From positions 1-42,017 of the forward strand of contig NZ_JAELUF010000018.1 in the NCBI RefSeq assembly GCF_016429195.1: a stretch of DNA of 42,017 bases, in the 5' to 3' direction. The position numbers and the translations under genes were made by a program. Below are positions 1 to 8,454 of this stretch, piece by piece (position 1 is the first letter of the stretch; every line of letters begins with the position of its first letter). The DNA comes from Brevundimonas sp. ASV9. GTDB taxonomy: Bacteria; Pseudomonadota; Alphaproteobacteria; Caulobacterales; Caulobacteraceae. The notes under the pieces were generated by a model. It was not told where the DNA came from and did no database searches. It worked only from the letters and a program-made list of their open reading frames with translations.

Positions 1-1323
1 CCGATCCTCGGCACGATCGACGACGAAGCCCAGCAGGGCGTTGGCCTGTTTGGGGCTCTCGGTCAGCCAGTGATCCAACGGGTCGCGGAGAAGCTGCTCC
101 ACGATGCGCGCCCCCTCGGGCGAGGACAGACGGTCCTTGGTCTGGCCCTGGAATTCGGGATTGCGGATGAAGACGCTGATCAGGGCGCCGGCATTGGCGA
201 TGACGTCCTCGGCCGTGATGATCGCGGCGCGCTTCTCGTTGGTCAGTTCGCCGTAGGATTTCAAACCCTTGACCAGGGCGGCGCGGAACCCGGCCTCGTG
301 CGTGCCGCCGTCGGGGGTGGAGACGGTGTTGCAGTAGGACTGGATGAAGCCGTCGGATTCGCCGAAGCCGATCGGCGACCAGGTGACCGCCCATTCGAAG
401 GCGCCCGCCTCGCCTTGGCGCTCGGCGCGGCCGGCGAAAGTGGGGGTGACGGTCTCCAACTGACCAATGCGGTCGATCAGGGCGTCGGCCAGGCCGCCGG
501 GGAAGTGCAGACTGGCCTGAGCCGGTGTGGCGTCGGTGATCCGCTCTGGCGCGCAGGTCCAGCGAATCTCAACGCCGCGGAACAGATAGGCCTTTGACCG
601 CGCCATGCGGAATAGACGAGCGGGCTTGAAGGCCGCACCCATGCCGAAGATTTCGTCGTCGGGCTTGAAGCGGATCAGGGTGCCGCGCTTCTTGGACGGG
701 CCGATCTGCTGGATCGGGGCCAGGACGTGGCCGCGGCTGAAGGCCTGTTTCCATTCGAAACCGTCGCGCCAGACCGTGACCTCGACGCTTTCGCTCAGGG
801 CGTTGACAACCGAGACGCCAACGCCGTGCAAACCGCCAGAGGTTTCATAGGCTTTACCGGAAAACTTGCCGCCAGAGTGGAGGACGGTCATGACGACTTC
901 CAGCGCCGACTTGCCGGGATGTTTCGGATGCGGATCGACCGGGATGCCGCGACCATCATCGCGCACCGACAGATAGCCGTCGGCGTCCAGATCGACGGTG
1001 ATCAGCTTGGCGTGTTTGGCCACCGCCTCGTCCATGGCGTTATCCAGGACTTCGGCGAACAGGTGGTGCAGGGCGCGCTCGTCGGTGCCGCCGATATACA
1101 TGCCGGGGCGTTTGCGAACGGGTTCAAGCCCTTCCAGCACCTCGATGGATGAGGCGGAATAGCCGGTGGCGGCCGCCGTCGTGGCCGTGGCCTGAACAGG
1201 AGGCGGAGCGGGCGTGGGGACAATAGAGGGCGCAGCCGCAGGCGGCGCCGCCACAACAGGCTTGGGCGGCTCGGGTTTGCGAGCTTCGGGTTCGTCGTCA
1301 AAAGCGAAGAGGTCGGCGGCCAT
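1..1323 (-). CDS. parE: DNA topoisomerase IV subunit B (ParE), 3' end cut off by the window
   Basis: ParE is the ATPase subunit of topoisomerase IV, which decatenates daughter chromosomes together with ParC. The N-terminal 441 codons are visible. Residues 11-53 form an Ala/Pro-rich linker-like extension. The GHKL ATPase core follows, with RKRPGMYIGGT (70-80), the Mg-binding E91 and N95 in EVLDNAMDEA, DDGRGIP, and the glycine-rich GGLHGVGVSVVNAL lid motif. The wording RALHHLFAEVLDNAMDEAVAKHA is characteristic of alphaproteobacterial ParE; GyrB usually has GLHHMVYEVVDNAIDEA there. The start is the ATG at 1321-1323, which overlaps the 3' end of the upstream ligase-like gene by 26 bases on the same strand, so co-transcription is likely. 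The C-terminal part (end of the transducer and TOPRIM domains) lies outside the window. Confidence 0.95.
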   Translation of the reverse strand, partial: MAADLFAFDDEPEARKPEPPKPVVAAPPAAAPSIVPTPAPPPVQATATTAAATGYSASSIEVLEGLEPVRKRPGMYIGGTDERALHHLFAEVLDNAMDEAVAKHAKLITVDLDADGYLSVRDDGRGIPVDPHPKHPGKSALEVVMTVLHSGGKFSGKAYETSGGLHGVGVSVVNALSESVEVTVWRDGFEWKQAFSRGHVLAPIQQIGPSKKRGTLIRFKPDDEIFGMGAAFKPARLFRMARSKAYLFRGVEIRWTCAPERITDATPAQASLHFPGGLADALIDRIGQLETVTPTFAGRAERQGEAGAFEWAVTWSPIGFGESDGFIQSYCNTVSTPDGGTHEAGFRAALVKGLKSYGELTNEKRAAIITAEDVIANAGALISVFIRNPEFQGQTKDRLSSPEGARIVEQLLRDPLDHWLTESPKQANALLGFVVDRAEDR

Positions 1324-2644
1324 TCACATAGTCTGAGGCGATTCGGGACCGGGTCTGGTAGGCCCGTGAGGCCGGTCGAGCAAGCGGCGCACGAACAGGG
1401 GCCGGATCGAAGGTCACGGCGCGGGCCATAATCGCCAGCATCAGGATCCATGGCAGGTTGGCGTGGGTCAGCAGGACGCTCTCTGACAGGCTCAAAGCGG
1501 TGAAGGCGGACAGATAGGCGATGCTCCAGTAGCCTTCGCGCGCACCAAGCCCGTTCGTGCGCGCGATGACGAAGATCGCAGAGATAGCCATGATGGCCCC
1601 TACCGCCACCGCACCGGGCCAGCCCAGTTGCACGAGCAGATCGATCCAGCCGTTGTGGGCGGAGGGGACGGGCCATTGGGTCTCGATGCGGATTTCACGA
1701 GCGGGAATAGAGTCCACGCCCCAAAAAGCGCTGAACCCGTAGCCGGTCCAGGGTCGCTCGGCGACCTTTCGCATCAAAGCCTCCCAGATCAGGGTGCGGC
1801 CTGTCAGCGACGGGTCCTTGCCCAGCGCTTCTAGGATTGCGGCGGAGTCGGAGTTCCACAGCCAGGTCGCGCCCGCCGCAATGATGACGGCAAGCCAGAT
1901 GCCGATGACGGTGATGACGGCGCCGCCCTGTTTCAACGCCCACCACCCGCCGATCATGCCCAAGCCCAGGCCCCAGCACAGAAGCGATGTCTTGGATTGG
2001 GTCGCGAGCACCAGGAGCGTGGTCAGGCCCAATGTCACCAAGCAGATCCAGAGCCGGTGGCTGCGTCCTGCGATATGATCGGCGGCCAGGGTCGCTGCGG
2101 CCGAGACGGCGCCCACCACCATGACCAGCCCCATCTGGTTCTTCTCGTACCAGAGGCCGCGCCACAGGCCGGCGTTGTCGAACTGGTGCACCCCGACCTT
2201 CGGATAGCCGAAAACCATGATCAGGCTGCCGACCGCCATCACCAGACAGGTGTACATCAGGACGCGCGGCAGGGCGTCGTCACGGAAGCGGGCGCCCACA
2301 TAGATGGCGAAGGCGCTGTTGATCGCCATGGCGATGACGCGGCGTTCAGTGACCTCGGGGTCGATGGACCAGTATTTCGAGACGAAACACAGGGCGACCA
2401 GGGCGAACATCATCAGCCATGCCGGCCAGGCGCGGATGACCTTGTCGAAGCGAAAGACGATCAGGCCGGCGATGACGGCATAGACCGGCAGCCAGATGAA
2501 CCGCAGGATTGGCGTCTCGACCTGGGTTGGCGCGATGACGGGCGCGATCAGGGCGCCGGTCAGCATAAAGACGACGAAGCCGGCCGCGCACTGTTCCCAC
2601 AGCGGCGGAGCATCATCCGGGGTCTGAATGGGCGGTTCACGCAC
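1298..2644 (-). CDS. O-antigen ligase / exopolysaccharide polymerase-like membrane protein
   Basis: This 448-residue polytopic membrane protein resembles the WaaL/Wzy_C (ExoQ-like) family, which transfers or polymerises undecaprenyl-linked glycans on the periplasmic face of the inner membrane. About ten hydrophobic segments are visible. Two family-typical periplasmic signatures are present: GLWYEKNQMG in the middle, and the later stretch TGRTLIWEALMRKVAERPWTG followed by SAHNGWIDLLVQLGWPG, which carries the usual conserved His. The start is GTG at 2642-2644. It lies 23 bases downstream of the cystathionine beta-lyase gene and overlaps parE, suggesting a read-through minus-strand transcript. 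WaaL and Wzy or ExoQ roles cannot be separated from sequence alone. The LPS-core operon 7 kb away makes a surface-glycan role plausible. Confidence 0.85.
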   Translation of the reverse strand: MREPPIQTPDDAPPLWEQCAAGFVVFMLTGALIAPVIAPTQVETPILRFIWLPVYAVIAGLIVFRFDKVIRAWPAWLMMFALVALCFVSKYWSIDPEVTERRVIAMAINSAFAIYVGARFRDDALPRVLMYTCLVMAVGSLIMVFGYPKVGVHQFDNAGLWRGLWYEKNQMGLVMVVGAVSAAATLAADHIAGRSHRLWICLVTLGLTTLLVLATQSKTSLLCWGLGLGMIGGWWALKQGGAVITVIGIWLAVIIAAGATWLWNSDSAAILEALGKDPSLTGRTLIWEALMRKVAERPWTGYGFSAFWGVDSIPAREIRIETQWPVPSAHNGWIDLLVQLGWPGAVAVGAIMAISAIFVIARTNGLGAREGYWSIAYLSAFTALSLSESVLLTHANLPWILMLAIMARAVTFDPAPVRAPLARPASRAYQTRSRIASDYVNGRRPLRF

Positions 2645-2667
2645 GGGCGCACAGTCCTTTGCGGCGC

Positions 2668-3846
2668 TTAAGGAACCGTGAGCGCGGCCGTGAAGGCGGC
2701 TAGACCTCGTTCCAGATCGGCGATCAGGTCGGAGGGGTCTTCAAGACCGACGTGCAGTCGGATCAGTTCGCCCTCAAGCACGGGCGGATGGTTGCGGTAG
2801 GCCATCTGATGGGTTTCGTGAGTGATCAGGCTTTCGAACCCGCCCCAGGAATAGCCCAGCCCGAACAGGGTCAGAGCGTCCAGAAAGGCCTCGCCCGCCG
2901 CCTTGTCGCTGCCCTTCATGACCACGCCCATCAGGGACGCGGCGCCGGTAAAATCTCGCCGCCACAGGTCATGATCGATCGAGCCGGGCAGGGGCGGGTA
3001 GAGGACGCGCGACACCTCGGGTCGGGCTTGCAGCCATTCCGCCACGATCAAGCCTGATCGCGCCTGTTCGGCATAACGCAGCGGCAAGGTCCGCAGGCCA
3101 CGCAGCGCCAGCCAGGCGTCGTCGGGCGACACATGCCAGCCGAGATCCTCGATCGTGTCGCCGATGGCGCGCAGGCAGGCGGGATTGTCCGAAGCGATAC
3201 TGCCCATCAGCACGTCCGAATGACCGCCGACATATTTGGTCACGGCCTGAACACTGACATCCACGCCATAGGCCAGCGGACGATAAGCCAGGCCGGCCGC
3301 CCAGGTATTGTCTACCACCGTCAGCACGCCTCGCTTACGACAGGCCTGGGCCACGGCGGCGACATCGACCATCTCGAATGTGAGAGAGGCCGGCGACTCC
3401 ATCAGCACCAGCCGCGTGCGTTCGCCAATGGCGGCCAGAACAGTCTGCGCATCTGCGTCTGCGGGCAAAAAGCGGGTCATGATGCCGCGGGCCAATTGAT
3501 ACCGGCTGAGGAAGCGGCGCGTCGGACCATAGACGGCGTCCGTCGTGATGACCTCGTCGCCCGGTCTCAAAAGCGCCAGAAGCGGAACCGTGACGGCCGC
3601 AAGACCCGACGGAACCAGAAAGGCTTCCTCTGCCCCCTCCAGATTGGCCAGGGCGCGACGAAGATCGCGGGCGGCGCTGGTCCCGCTGAGGCCATAGGTC
3701 GGGCCGTCGGTCTCGTCGCGCATGACGGCCGCGCTGTCGCTCAACATCGTCGAGGCGCGTTCGATCGGGGGATTGACGCCGCGCCGACCCTGACCGCGTC
3801 GCGTGGCGGCGGCGATCAGGCGGGTGCGGTCCGAAAGCGGCGACAT
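2668..3846 (-). CDS. metC: cystathionine beta-lyase (PLP-dependent, Cys/Met metabolism family)
   Basis: The predicted reaction is cleavage of cystathionine to homocysteine, pyruvate and ammonia in cytosolic methionine synthesis. The 392-residue length fits the family. Visible signatures are YGLSGTSAARDL near residue 51 (the YxR/GT-type substrate loop), the PLP-phosphate-binding region VPSGLAAVT (78-86), VDNTWAAG with D179, and the Schiff-base lysine K204 in AVTKYVGGHSDVLMG. TWAAGLAYRPLAYG after the Asp is typical of MetC rather than MetB, where TF/TP motifs dominate. The start is ATG at 3844-3846. The gene lies directly upstream of the ligase-like gene on the same strand. Assignment within the gamma-family (beta-lyase versus gamma-lyase or synthase) is probable, not certain. 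Confidence 0.88.
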   Translation of the reverse strand: MSPLSDRTRLIAAATRRGQGRRGVNPPIERASTMLSDSAAVMRDETDGPTYGLSGTSAARDLRRALANLEGAEEAFLVPSGLAAVTVPLLALLRPGDEVITTDAVYGPTRRFLSRYQLARGIMTRFLPADADAQTVLAAIGERTRLVLMESPASLTFEMVDVAAVAQACRKRGVLTVVDNTWAAGLAYRPLAYGVDVSVQAVTKYVGGHSDVLMGSIASDNPACLRAIGDTIEDLGWHVSPDDAWLALRGLRTLPLRYAEQARSGLIVAEWLQARPEVSRVLYPPLPGSIDHDLWRRDFTGAASLMGVVMKGSDKAAGEAFLDALTLFGLGYSWGGFESLITHETHQMAYRNHPPVLEGELIRLHVGLEDPSDLIADLERGLAAFTAALTVP

Positions 3847-3926
3847 GACCCCTCCGATGGGTTGCGGATCGGTCCCTAAAGGCCTCTAAAGCCAGCGGGG
3901 CGCAAGCGGCGAGGGATAGGAACGCG

Positions 3927-5018
3927 ATGCGGTGCTGGACGATCGGAGCGATGGCCGCTGTGCTGATGACGACGGCTTGCGGGCGCAAGGACGCCAGCCC
4001 TGCGCCGGAAGCCAGCCCTGCCACGCCCGCGCAAGCGTCTTCGACGGCGGTCGCGAAAAGCCCGACGCTGGCCGCCATCAAACGCCGCGGTCGCCTGAAC
4101 TGCGGCGTGCATCAGGGGTTGGTCGGCTTCGCCTACACCGACAATCGCGGCCAGTGGCGCGGCTTCGACGTGGACTTCTGTCGCGCGACGGCGGCGGCGG
4201 TGCTGGGCGATGCCGATGCGGTGCGGTTCGTGCCTCTGTCGGCGTCAGATCGCTTCACGGCGCTGAACGACGGACGGATCGATGTGCTTTGGCGCAACTC
4301 GTCCTGGACCATGAGCCGCGACGCGGGCGAAGGTTTCGTGTTCGCCGGGATCAATTACTACGACGGGCAGGGCTTCCTGGTCCGGCGTTCGCTGAACCTG
4401 AACAGCGCGACTGAACTGACCGGCGCGCGGGTTTGCGTTCAGTCGGGCTCGACGTCCCAGGCGAACGCCGCCGACTATTTCCGGTCTCGCGGCATCGAAT
4501 ATCGGCCCGTCGTGTTTGAGACTGAGGAAGCGGCGCGCGACGCCTATGGTCGCGAGGATTGCGACGCATTCAGCGCCGACATTTCTGCGCTAGCTGCCGC
4601 GCGGACCGTGCTGACCAACCCCAACGAACATGTGATCCTGTCCGATGTCGCGTCTAAGGAGCCGCTGGGGCCGGTGGTCAAGTCGGGCGACGAGCGCTGG
4701 GCCTCGACCGTCCGTTGGACCCTGAATGCCCTGATGCTGGCCGAAGAGCTCGGCGTCACCAAGGCCAATGCCGAAGATCAGTTTAAGACCGCGACCGACC
4801 CGCGTGTCCGGCGTTTGCTGGGCGTCGAGGGCGAGTTCGGTCTTATGCTGGGTCTATCCGAAGACTGGGCTAAGGACGCGGTCGAAGCCGTCGGAAATTA
4901 TGGCGAGATTTTCGATCGAAATCTGGGATCGCAATCGGCGCTCGACCTGGCGCGTGGTTTGAACGCACAATGGAACGCGCGCCCGGCCGGCTTGATCTAT
5001 GGCCTGCCGATCCGATAA
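3927..5018 (+). CDS. AapJ-like amino-acid-binding protein, probably lipid-anchored
   Basis: This 363-residue solute-binding protein resembles the general L-amino-acid receptor AapJ/BztA of ABC uptake systems. It begins with a short hydrophobic leader ending in MTTAC (Cys18), which fits a permissive lipoprotein pattern, then a Pro/Ala-rich tether. The SBP_bac_3 fold follows from about residue 45 (KRRGRLNCGVHQGLVGFAY), with GQWRGFDVDFCRA, the LNDGRIDVLWRNSSWTMSRD ligand-site region and ARVCVQSGST. No permease or ATPase genes of an Aap system are next to it. Instead a DAACS symporter starts 33 bases downstream on the same strand. This suggests an orphan receptor, or one working with components encoded elsewhere. 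Lipid anchoring is an inference from the leader. Confidence 0.88.
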   Translation: MRCWTIGAMAAVLMTTACGRKDASPAPEASPATPAQASSTAVAKSPTLAAIKRRGRLNCGVHQGLVGFAYTDNRGQWRGFDVDFCRATAAAVLGDADAVRFVPLSASDRFTALNDGRIDVLWRNSSWTMSRDAGEGFVFAGINYYDGQGFLVRRSLNLNSATELTGARVCVQSGSTSQANAADYFRSRGIEYRPVVFETEEAARDAYGREDCDAFSADISALAAARTVLTNPNEHVILSDVASKEPLGPVVKSGDERWASTVRWTLNALMLAEELGVTKANAEDQFKTATDPRVRRLLGVEGEFGLMLGLSEDWAKDAVEAVGNYGEIFDRNLGSQSALDLARGLNAQWNARPAGLIYGLPIR

Positions 5019-5051
5019 GCGCCGACGCTTGCATCGCTTCCTGGGGGACAG

Positions 5052-6377
5052 ATGACCGAGACGAAACGCGGCGGCCTTGCGCTGCACTGGCTGATGTTGA
5101 TCGGTTTCGCGGTCGGTCTGATCGGGGGATTGCTGGTCAATCTGGCGGTCGGGGCCGATGCTGCCTGGGTGGTCTGGCTGACGGACAACGTGACCGGGCC
5201 GATCGGTCAGATCTTCCTGCGCCTGCTGTTCATGATGGTGATCCCGCTGCTGTTCTCGGCCCTGGTCGTCGGGGTGGCGGAGATGGGCGATCTCAGCTCG
5301 CTGGGACGGGCGGGGATCAAGACGCTGCTTCTGACGGTTGTGGTGTCCAGCATTGCGGTGGTCATCGGTTTGGTGATGGTCAACGTCTTCCAGCCCGGGC
5401 GAGGTGTCGATCCGGCGGTGGCTCAGCAGCTGTTGGAGCAGGGCAAGGACGGCGCCGCCAGCATCGTTCAGACCGGGCGCGACAGCTCGATCCAGTTGGG
5501 CGATTTCTTCCTGGATCTGGTGCCGTCGAACGCGGTCACCGCAGCGGCGGAGAACGCGATCCTTCCGCTGATGATCTTCGCCCTGTTCTTCGGCATCGGT
5601 CTGGTCATGGCCAAGAGCCCGGCAACGGACCGTCTGCAGGAAGTGATCCAGGGGATCTTCGAGGTCTCCATGACCCTGATCAACCTGTTCATCAAACTGG
5701 CACCGCTGGCCATCGCCTGTCTGATGTTCAACCTGGCGGCCCTGTTCGGTTGGGACCTGTTGGTGCGCCTGGCGGCCTTCGTCGGCGTCGCGGTCGGCGC
5801 GATGGCGATCCATATGTTCGTGGTCTATCCGCTCGTAATCTGGCTGGCGGCCGGCCGCTCGCCCATCGCCTTCTTCAAGGGTGTGCGCGAGCCGATGGTG
5901 GTGGCCTTCTCGACCGCCTCGTCCAACGCGTCTCTGCCGGTGTCGCTCAAAGCGGCTGAGGAGCAGTTGCACCTGCCGCGCAAGATCGCGCGTTTCGTCC
6001 TGACGGTCGGCGCCACCGCCAACCAGAACGGCACGGCGCTGTTTGAAGGTGTCACAGTGCTGTTCCTCGCCCAGTTCTTCGGCATCGACCTGACGATCAC
6101 GCAGCAAGTCGTGGTCATGCTGGTCTGCATTTTGGGCGGCATTGGCACGGCAGGCGTCCCGGCCGGTTCGCTGCCGGTCGTGGCGATGATCCTGGTGATG
6201 GTGAAAGTGCCACCCGAAGGCATCGGCCTGATTCTTGGCGTCGACCGTTTCCTGGACATGTGCCGCACGACTTTGAACGTTACGGGCGACCTGGTTTTGG
6301 CCACCGTTGTTTCGCGTGGCGAGGAAGACGAACCGGCCGACGCCGACGACGTCGTCCCCGCGGCGCCGCCGGCCTGA
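5052..6377 (+). CDS. dicarboxylate/amino acid:cation symporter (DAACS, GltP/DctA family)
   Basis: The product is a 441-residue inner-membrane secondary transporter of the Na+/H+-coupled glutamate/aspartate/C4-dicarboxylate family. Helices run from residue 10 to about 420. Family signatures are visible: FLRLLFMMVIPLLFSALVVG in the N-terminal half, the serine-rich re-entrant hairpin AFSTASSNASLPVSL, the helix-7 motif GATANQNGTALFEG (the cation-site motif, NMDGT in most relatives), and GTAGVPAGSLP in hairpin 2. The C-terminus is acidic. The gene follows the amino-acid-binding protein by 33 bases, with a GGGGGACAG ribosome-binding site, so the two are probably co-transcribed. It ends only two bases before the stop of the convergent sulfurtransferase gene, leaving no room for an intergenic terminator. 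Substrate (glutamate, aspartate or dicarboxylate) cannot be fixed from sequence. Confidence 0.92.
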   Translation: MTETKRGGLALHWLMLIGFAVGLIGGLLVNLAVGADAAWVVWLTDNVTGPIGQIFLRLLFMMVIPLLFSALVVGVAEMGDLSSLGRAGIKTLLLTVVVSSIAVVIGLVMVNVFQPGRGVDPAVAQQLLEQGKDGAASIVQTGRDSSIQLGDFFLDLVPSNAVTAAAENAILPLMIFALFFGIGLVMAKSPATDRLQEVIQGIFEVSMTLINLFIKLAPLAIACLMFNLAALFGWDLLVRLAAFVGVAVGAMAIHMFVVYPLVIWLAAGRSPIAFFKGVREPMVVAFSTASSNASLPVSLKAAEEQLHLPRKIARFVLTVGATANQNGTALFEGVTVLFLAQFFGIDLTITQQVVVMLVCILGGIGTAGVPAGSLPVVAMILVMVKVPPEGIGLILGVDRFLDMCRTTLNVTGDLVLATVVSRGEEDEPADADDVVPAAPPA

Positions 6378-6379
6378 TC

Positions 6380-7204
6380 TTAGTCGGTTTCGACGGGGGT
6401 GTCCGTTCGGGCGCCCCATTCGGCCCAGGAGCCGTCATAGAGCCGCGATGGGTGGCCGAGTTCGGCCAGGCCCAGCGTCAGTATAGCGGCGGTCACTCCG
6501 GATCCGCAGGTGGTGATGACAGGTCGGTTGATATCCACGCCGGCGTCTGCAAAGGCCTGTTGCAAGGCCGCGCCACGCTTCATCGTGCCGTCATTGTTTA
6601 GCAATCGGCCGTAGGGGAGATTGCGCGCGCCGGGCATATGGCCGCTGCGAACACCGGGGCGAGGTTCGGGCGCTGCGCCTTCGAATCGGGGTGCGCCGCG
6701 CGCGTCGACGACCTGAGCATCCTGGGCCAAGGCCGCGCGCACATCATCCAACGAGGCGACAGCCTCGGGCGCCATCTCGGCATTGAAATCCTTTGCCTCG
6801 GCCGCCGAAGGCCCGGAGACGGTCGATAGACCGTCCTCACGCCAGCGCGGCAGGCCGCCGTCGAGCACCTGAACCCTCGTCGCGCCCATCGTCTTCAGCA
6901 TCCACCAGACGCGTGCCGCCGAGAACAATCCGGTCGTGTCATAGACGACGATCTGGTCATCGACGGAGAGACCCAGCGCCCCGACCGAAGCCCCGAAGGC
7001 CTCTGGTGTCGGCATCATGTGGGGCAACGAGCTGCCGTGATCCGATATGGCGTCCAGATCGAAAAAGACGGCGCCAGGGATATGGTTCTGTTCAAAGTCG
7101 GCGCGCGCGTCGCGGCCGTCCAGATGCCAACTGCCATCAACGATCCGCAAATCCGGCGCGCCCAATCGCGCGGCGAGGTCCGTTGTCGAAATCAGCGGGC
7201 TCAT
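6380..7204 (-). CDS. sseA: 3-mercaptopyruvate sulfurtransferase (tandem rhodanese)
   Basis: The predicted role is transfer of the sulfane sulfur of 3-mercaptopyruvate to thiols or cyanide in the cytosol. Two rhodanese domains are visible in 274 residues: an inactive N-terminal one (about 10-130, with HIPGAVFFDLD and VVYD) and a catalytic C-terminal one (about 150-270). The active-site loop is CGSGVTA with catalytic Cys233, the sequence expected for mercaptopyruvate rather than thiosulfate sulfurtransferases. I chose the ATG at 7202-7204 rather than the upstream in-frame start at 7264 because it gives the normal N-terminus. It also overlaps the stop of the upstream cyclopropane synthase gene in an ATGA arrangement, which implies translational coupling. 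Confidence 0.92.
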   Translation of the reverse strand: MSPLISTTDLAARLGAPDLRIVDGSWHLDGRDARADFEQNHIPGAVFFDLDAISDHGSSLPHMMPTPEAFGASVGALGLSVDDQIVVYDTTGLFSAARVWWMLKTMGATRVQVLDGGLPRWREDGLSTVSGPSAAEAKDFNAEMAPEAVASLDDVRAALAQDAQVVDARGAPRFEGAAPEPRPGVRSGHMPGARNLPYGRLLNNDGTMKRGAALQQAFADAGVDINRPVITTCGSGVTAAILTLGLAELGHPSRLYDGSWAEWGARTDTPVETD

Positions 7205-8421
7205 GGGCGAGACAGGCTCAGTTGAATGACGTCGGTGCGGCGAGAGCGGAAACCGGCCTCGCAATAGGCCAGATAAAAGTGCCAGAGCCGGCGGAATCTT
7301 TCGTCAAAGCCGGAAAGCTTGCTGATCTCGCCCCAGGATGCCTGGAAACGCTCATCCCAAAGCTTGAGCGTGGCAGCGTAGTCGAGGCCGAACCGTTCCA
7401 CCGACTGCCATGACAGTCCGGCTTTCGACACGACCGGCGCCAGCCGTTCTTCGGAGGGCAGCATGCCGCCAGGGAAAACGTACTTCTGGATAAAATCCGT
7501 CCGGGCATTGTATTCGTCAAACAGGTCGTCCTGGATCGTGATGATCTGCAACCCGGCCTTGCCGCCAGGTTGAAGGACGTCGTGGACCTTGCCGAAGTAT
7601 GCGGGCCAGTACTCCATGCCCACAGCCTCGAACATCTCGATGGACGCCACCCGATCAAATCGACCCTGCACATCGCGGTAGTCGATCAGTTGAATATCGG
7701 CGCGGTCGCTCAGACCCGCGTTGAACATGCGCTGGCGAGCGTAATCATGCTGCTCTTTAGAAATCGTGATCCCGGTGACCTTAGCGCCGATCTCGCGCGC
7801 CGCGAACTCGGCGAAACCGCCCCAGCCGCAACCGATTTCCAGCACTGACATGCCCGGCCGAAGATCCATCATTCGGGCCAAGCCGGCGTATTTCTCACGC
7901 TGCGCTGTCTCCAGCGCCTCCCCGTCGCGGGTGAAGCGGGCCGATGAATAGGTCATCGTCCCGTCCAGCCACTGGCAATAGAAGGCGTTGCCCAGATCGT
8001 AGTGGGCATGGATGTTCTTCTTCGACCCCGTCTTGCTGTTGCGATTGGTGCGGTGGCTCAGCCAGTTGACCACCCACATGATCAGATTGCCGTCGAACAG
8101 GCGCCGGATGTGATCGTAGTTGTCCACCAGGGTTTCGAGCAGGCCGGCCAGGTGCGGACTGTCCCACTCGCCCGCGATATAGCCTTCGGCGAAGCCGATA
8201 TCGCCGGCCGCCAGCACGCGGCGTGCGAACCGATAGTCGCGCACGGTCATCATGCCGCTGGGGCCCGGCTGCTTGCCTTGAAGCACATGGGTCTCGCCAT
8301 TGGGCAACTGCACCGTCAAGCGCCCGAAGGTCCAATTGGCGGCCAGAAGTCGCAGCAACATGGCGAACACGCGCGGTGTTCGGCTGGCGACGGCTTCGAT
8401 ATCGGCGTGTGCGACGCTCAT
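7201..8421 (-). CDS. cfa: cyclopropane-fatty-acyl-phospholipid synthase family methyltransferase
   Basis: The predicted reaction is S-adenosylmethionine-dependent methylenation of unsaturated acyl chains of membrane phospholipids. The 406-residue length and the two-part layout match Cfa: an N-terminal lipid-binding part (1-120) and a Rossmann methyltransferase (about 140-400). Visible motifs are HAHYDLGNAFYCQWLD, the SAM-binding LEIGCGWGGFAEFA (194-207), GITISKEQHDYA and the IEMFEAVGMEYW region with the bicarbonate-site Glu. It is the first gene of a coupled pair with sseA (4-base overlap) and lies 33 bases downstream of the photolyase gene on the same strand, so the three may form a stress-related transcription unit. 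Confidence 0.92.
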   Translation of the reverse strand: MSVAHADIEAVASRTPRVFAMLLRLLAANWTFGRLTVQLPNGETHVLQGKQPGPSGMMTVRDYRFARRVLAAGDIGFAEGYIAGEWDSPHLAGLLETLVDNYDHIRRLFDGNLIMWVVNWLSHRTNRNSKTGSKKNIHAHYDLGNAFYCQWLDGTMTYSSARFTRDGEALETAQREKYAGLARMMDLRPGMSVLEIGCGWGGFAEFAAREIGAKVTGITISKEQHDYARQRMFNAGLSDRADIQLIDYRDVQGRFDRVASIEMFEAVGMEYWPAYFGKVHDVLQPGGKAGLQIITIQDDLFDEYNARTDFIQKYVFPGGMLPSEERLAPVVSKAGLSWQSVERFGLDYAATLKLWDERFQASWGEISKLSGFDERFRRLWHFYLAYCEAGFRSRRTDVIQLSLSRP

Positions 8422-8454
8422 CTTTTGACTTTCAACGCGGAATACAGAGGGGGG

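Noticed and set aside
4854..6419. 521-codon minus-strand open frame under the symporter gene
   Set aside because: The translation is almost entirely polar (Asp, His, Gln, Arg), the typical antisense image of a hydrophobic membrane protein.
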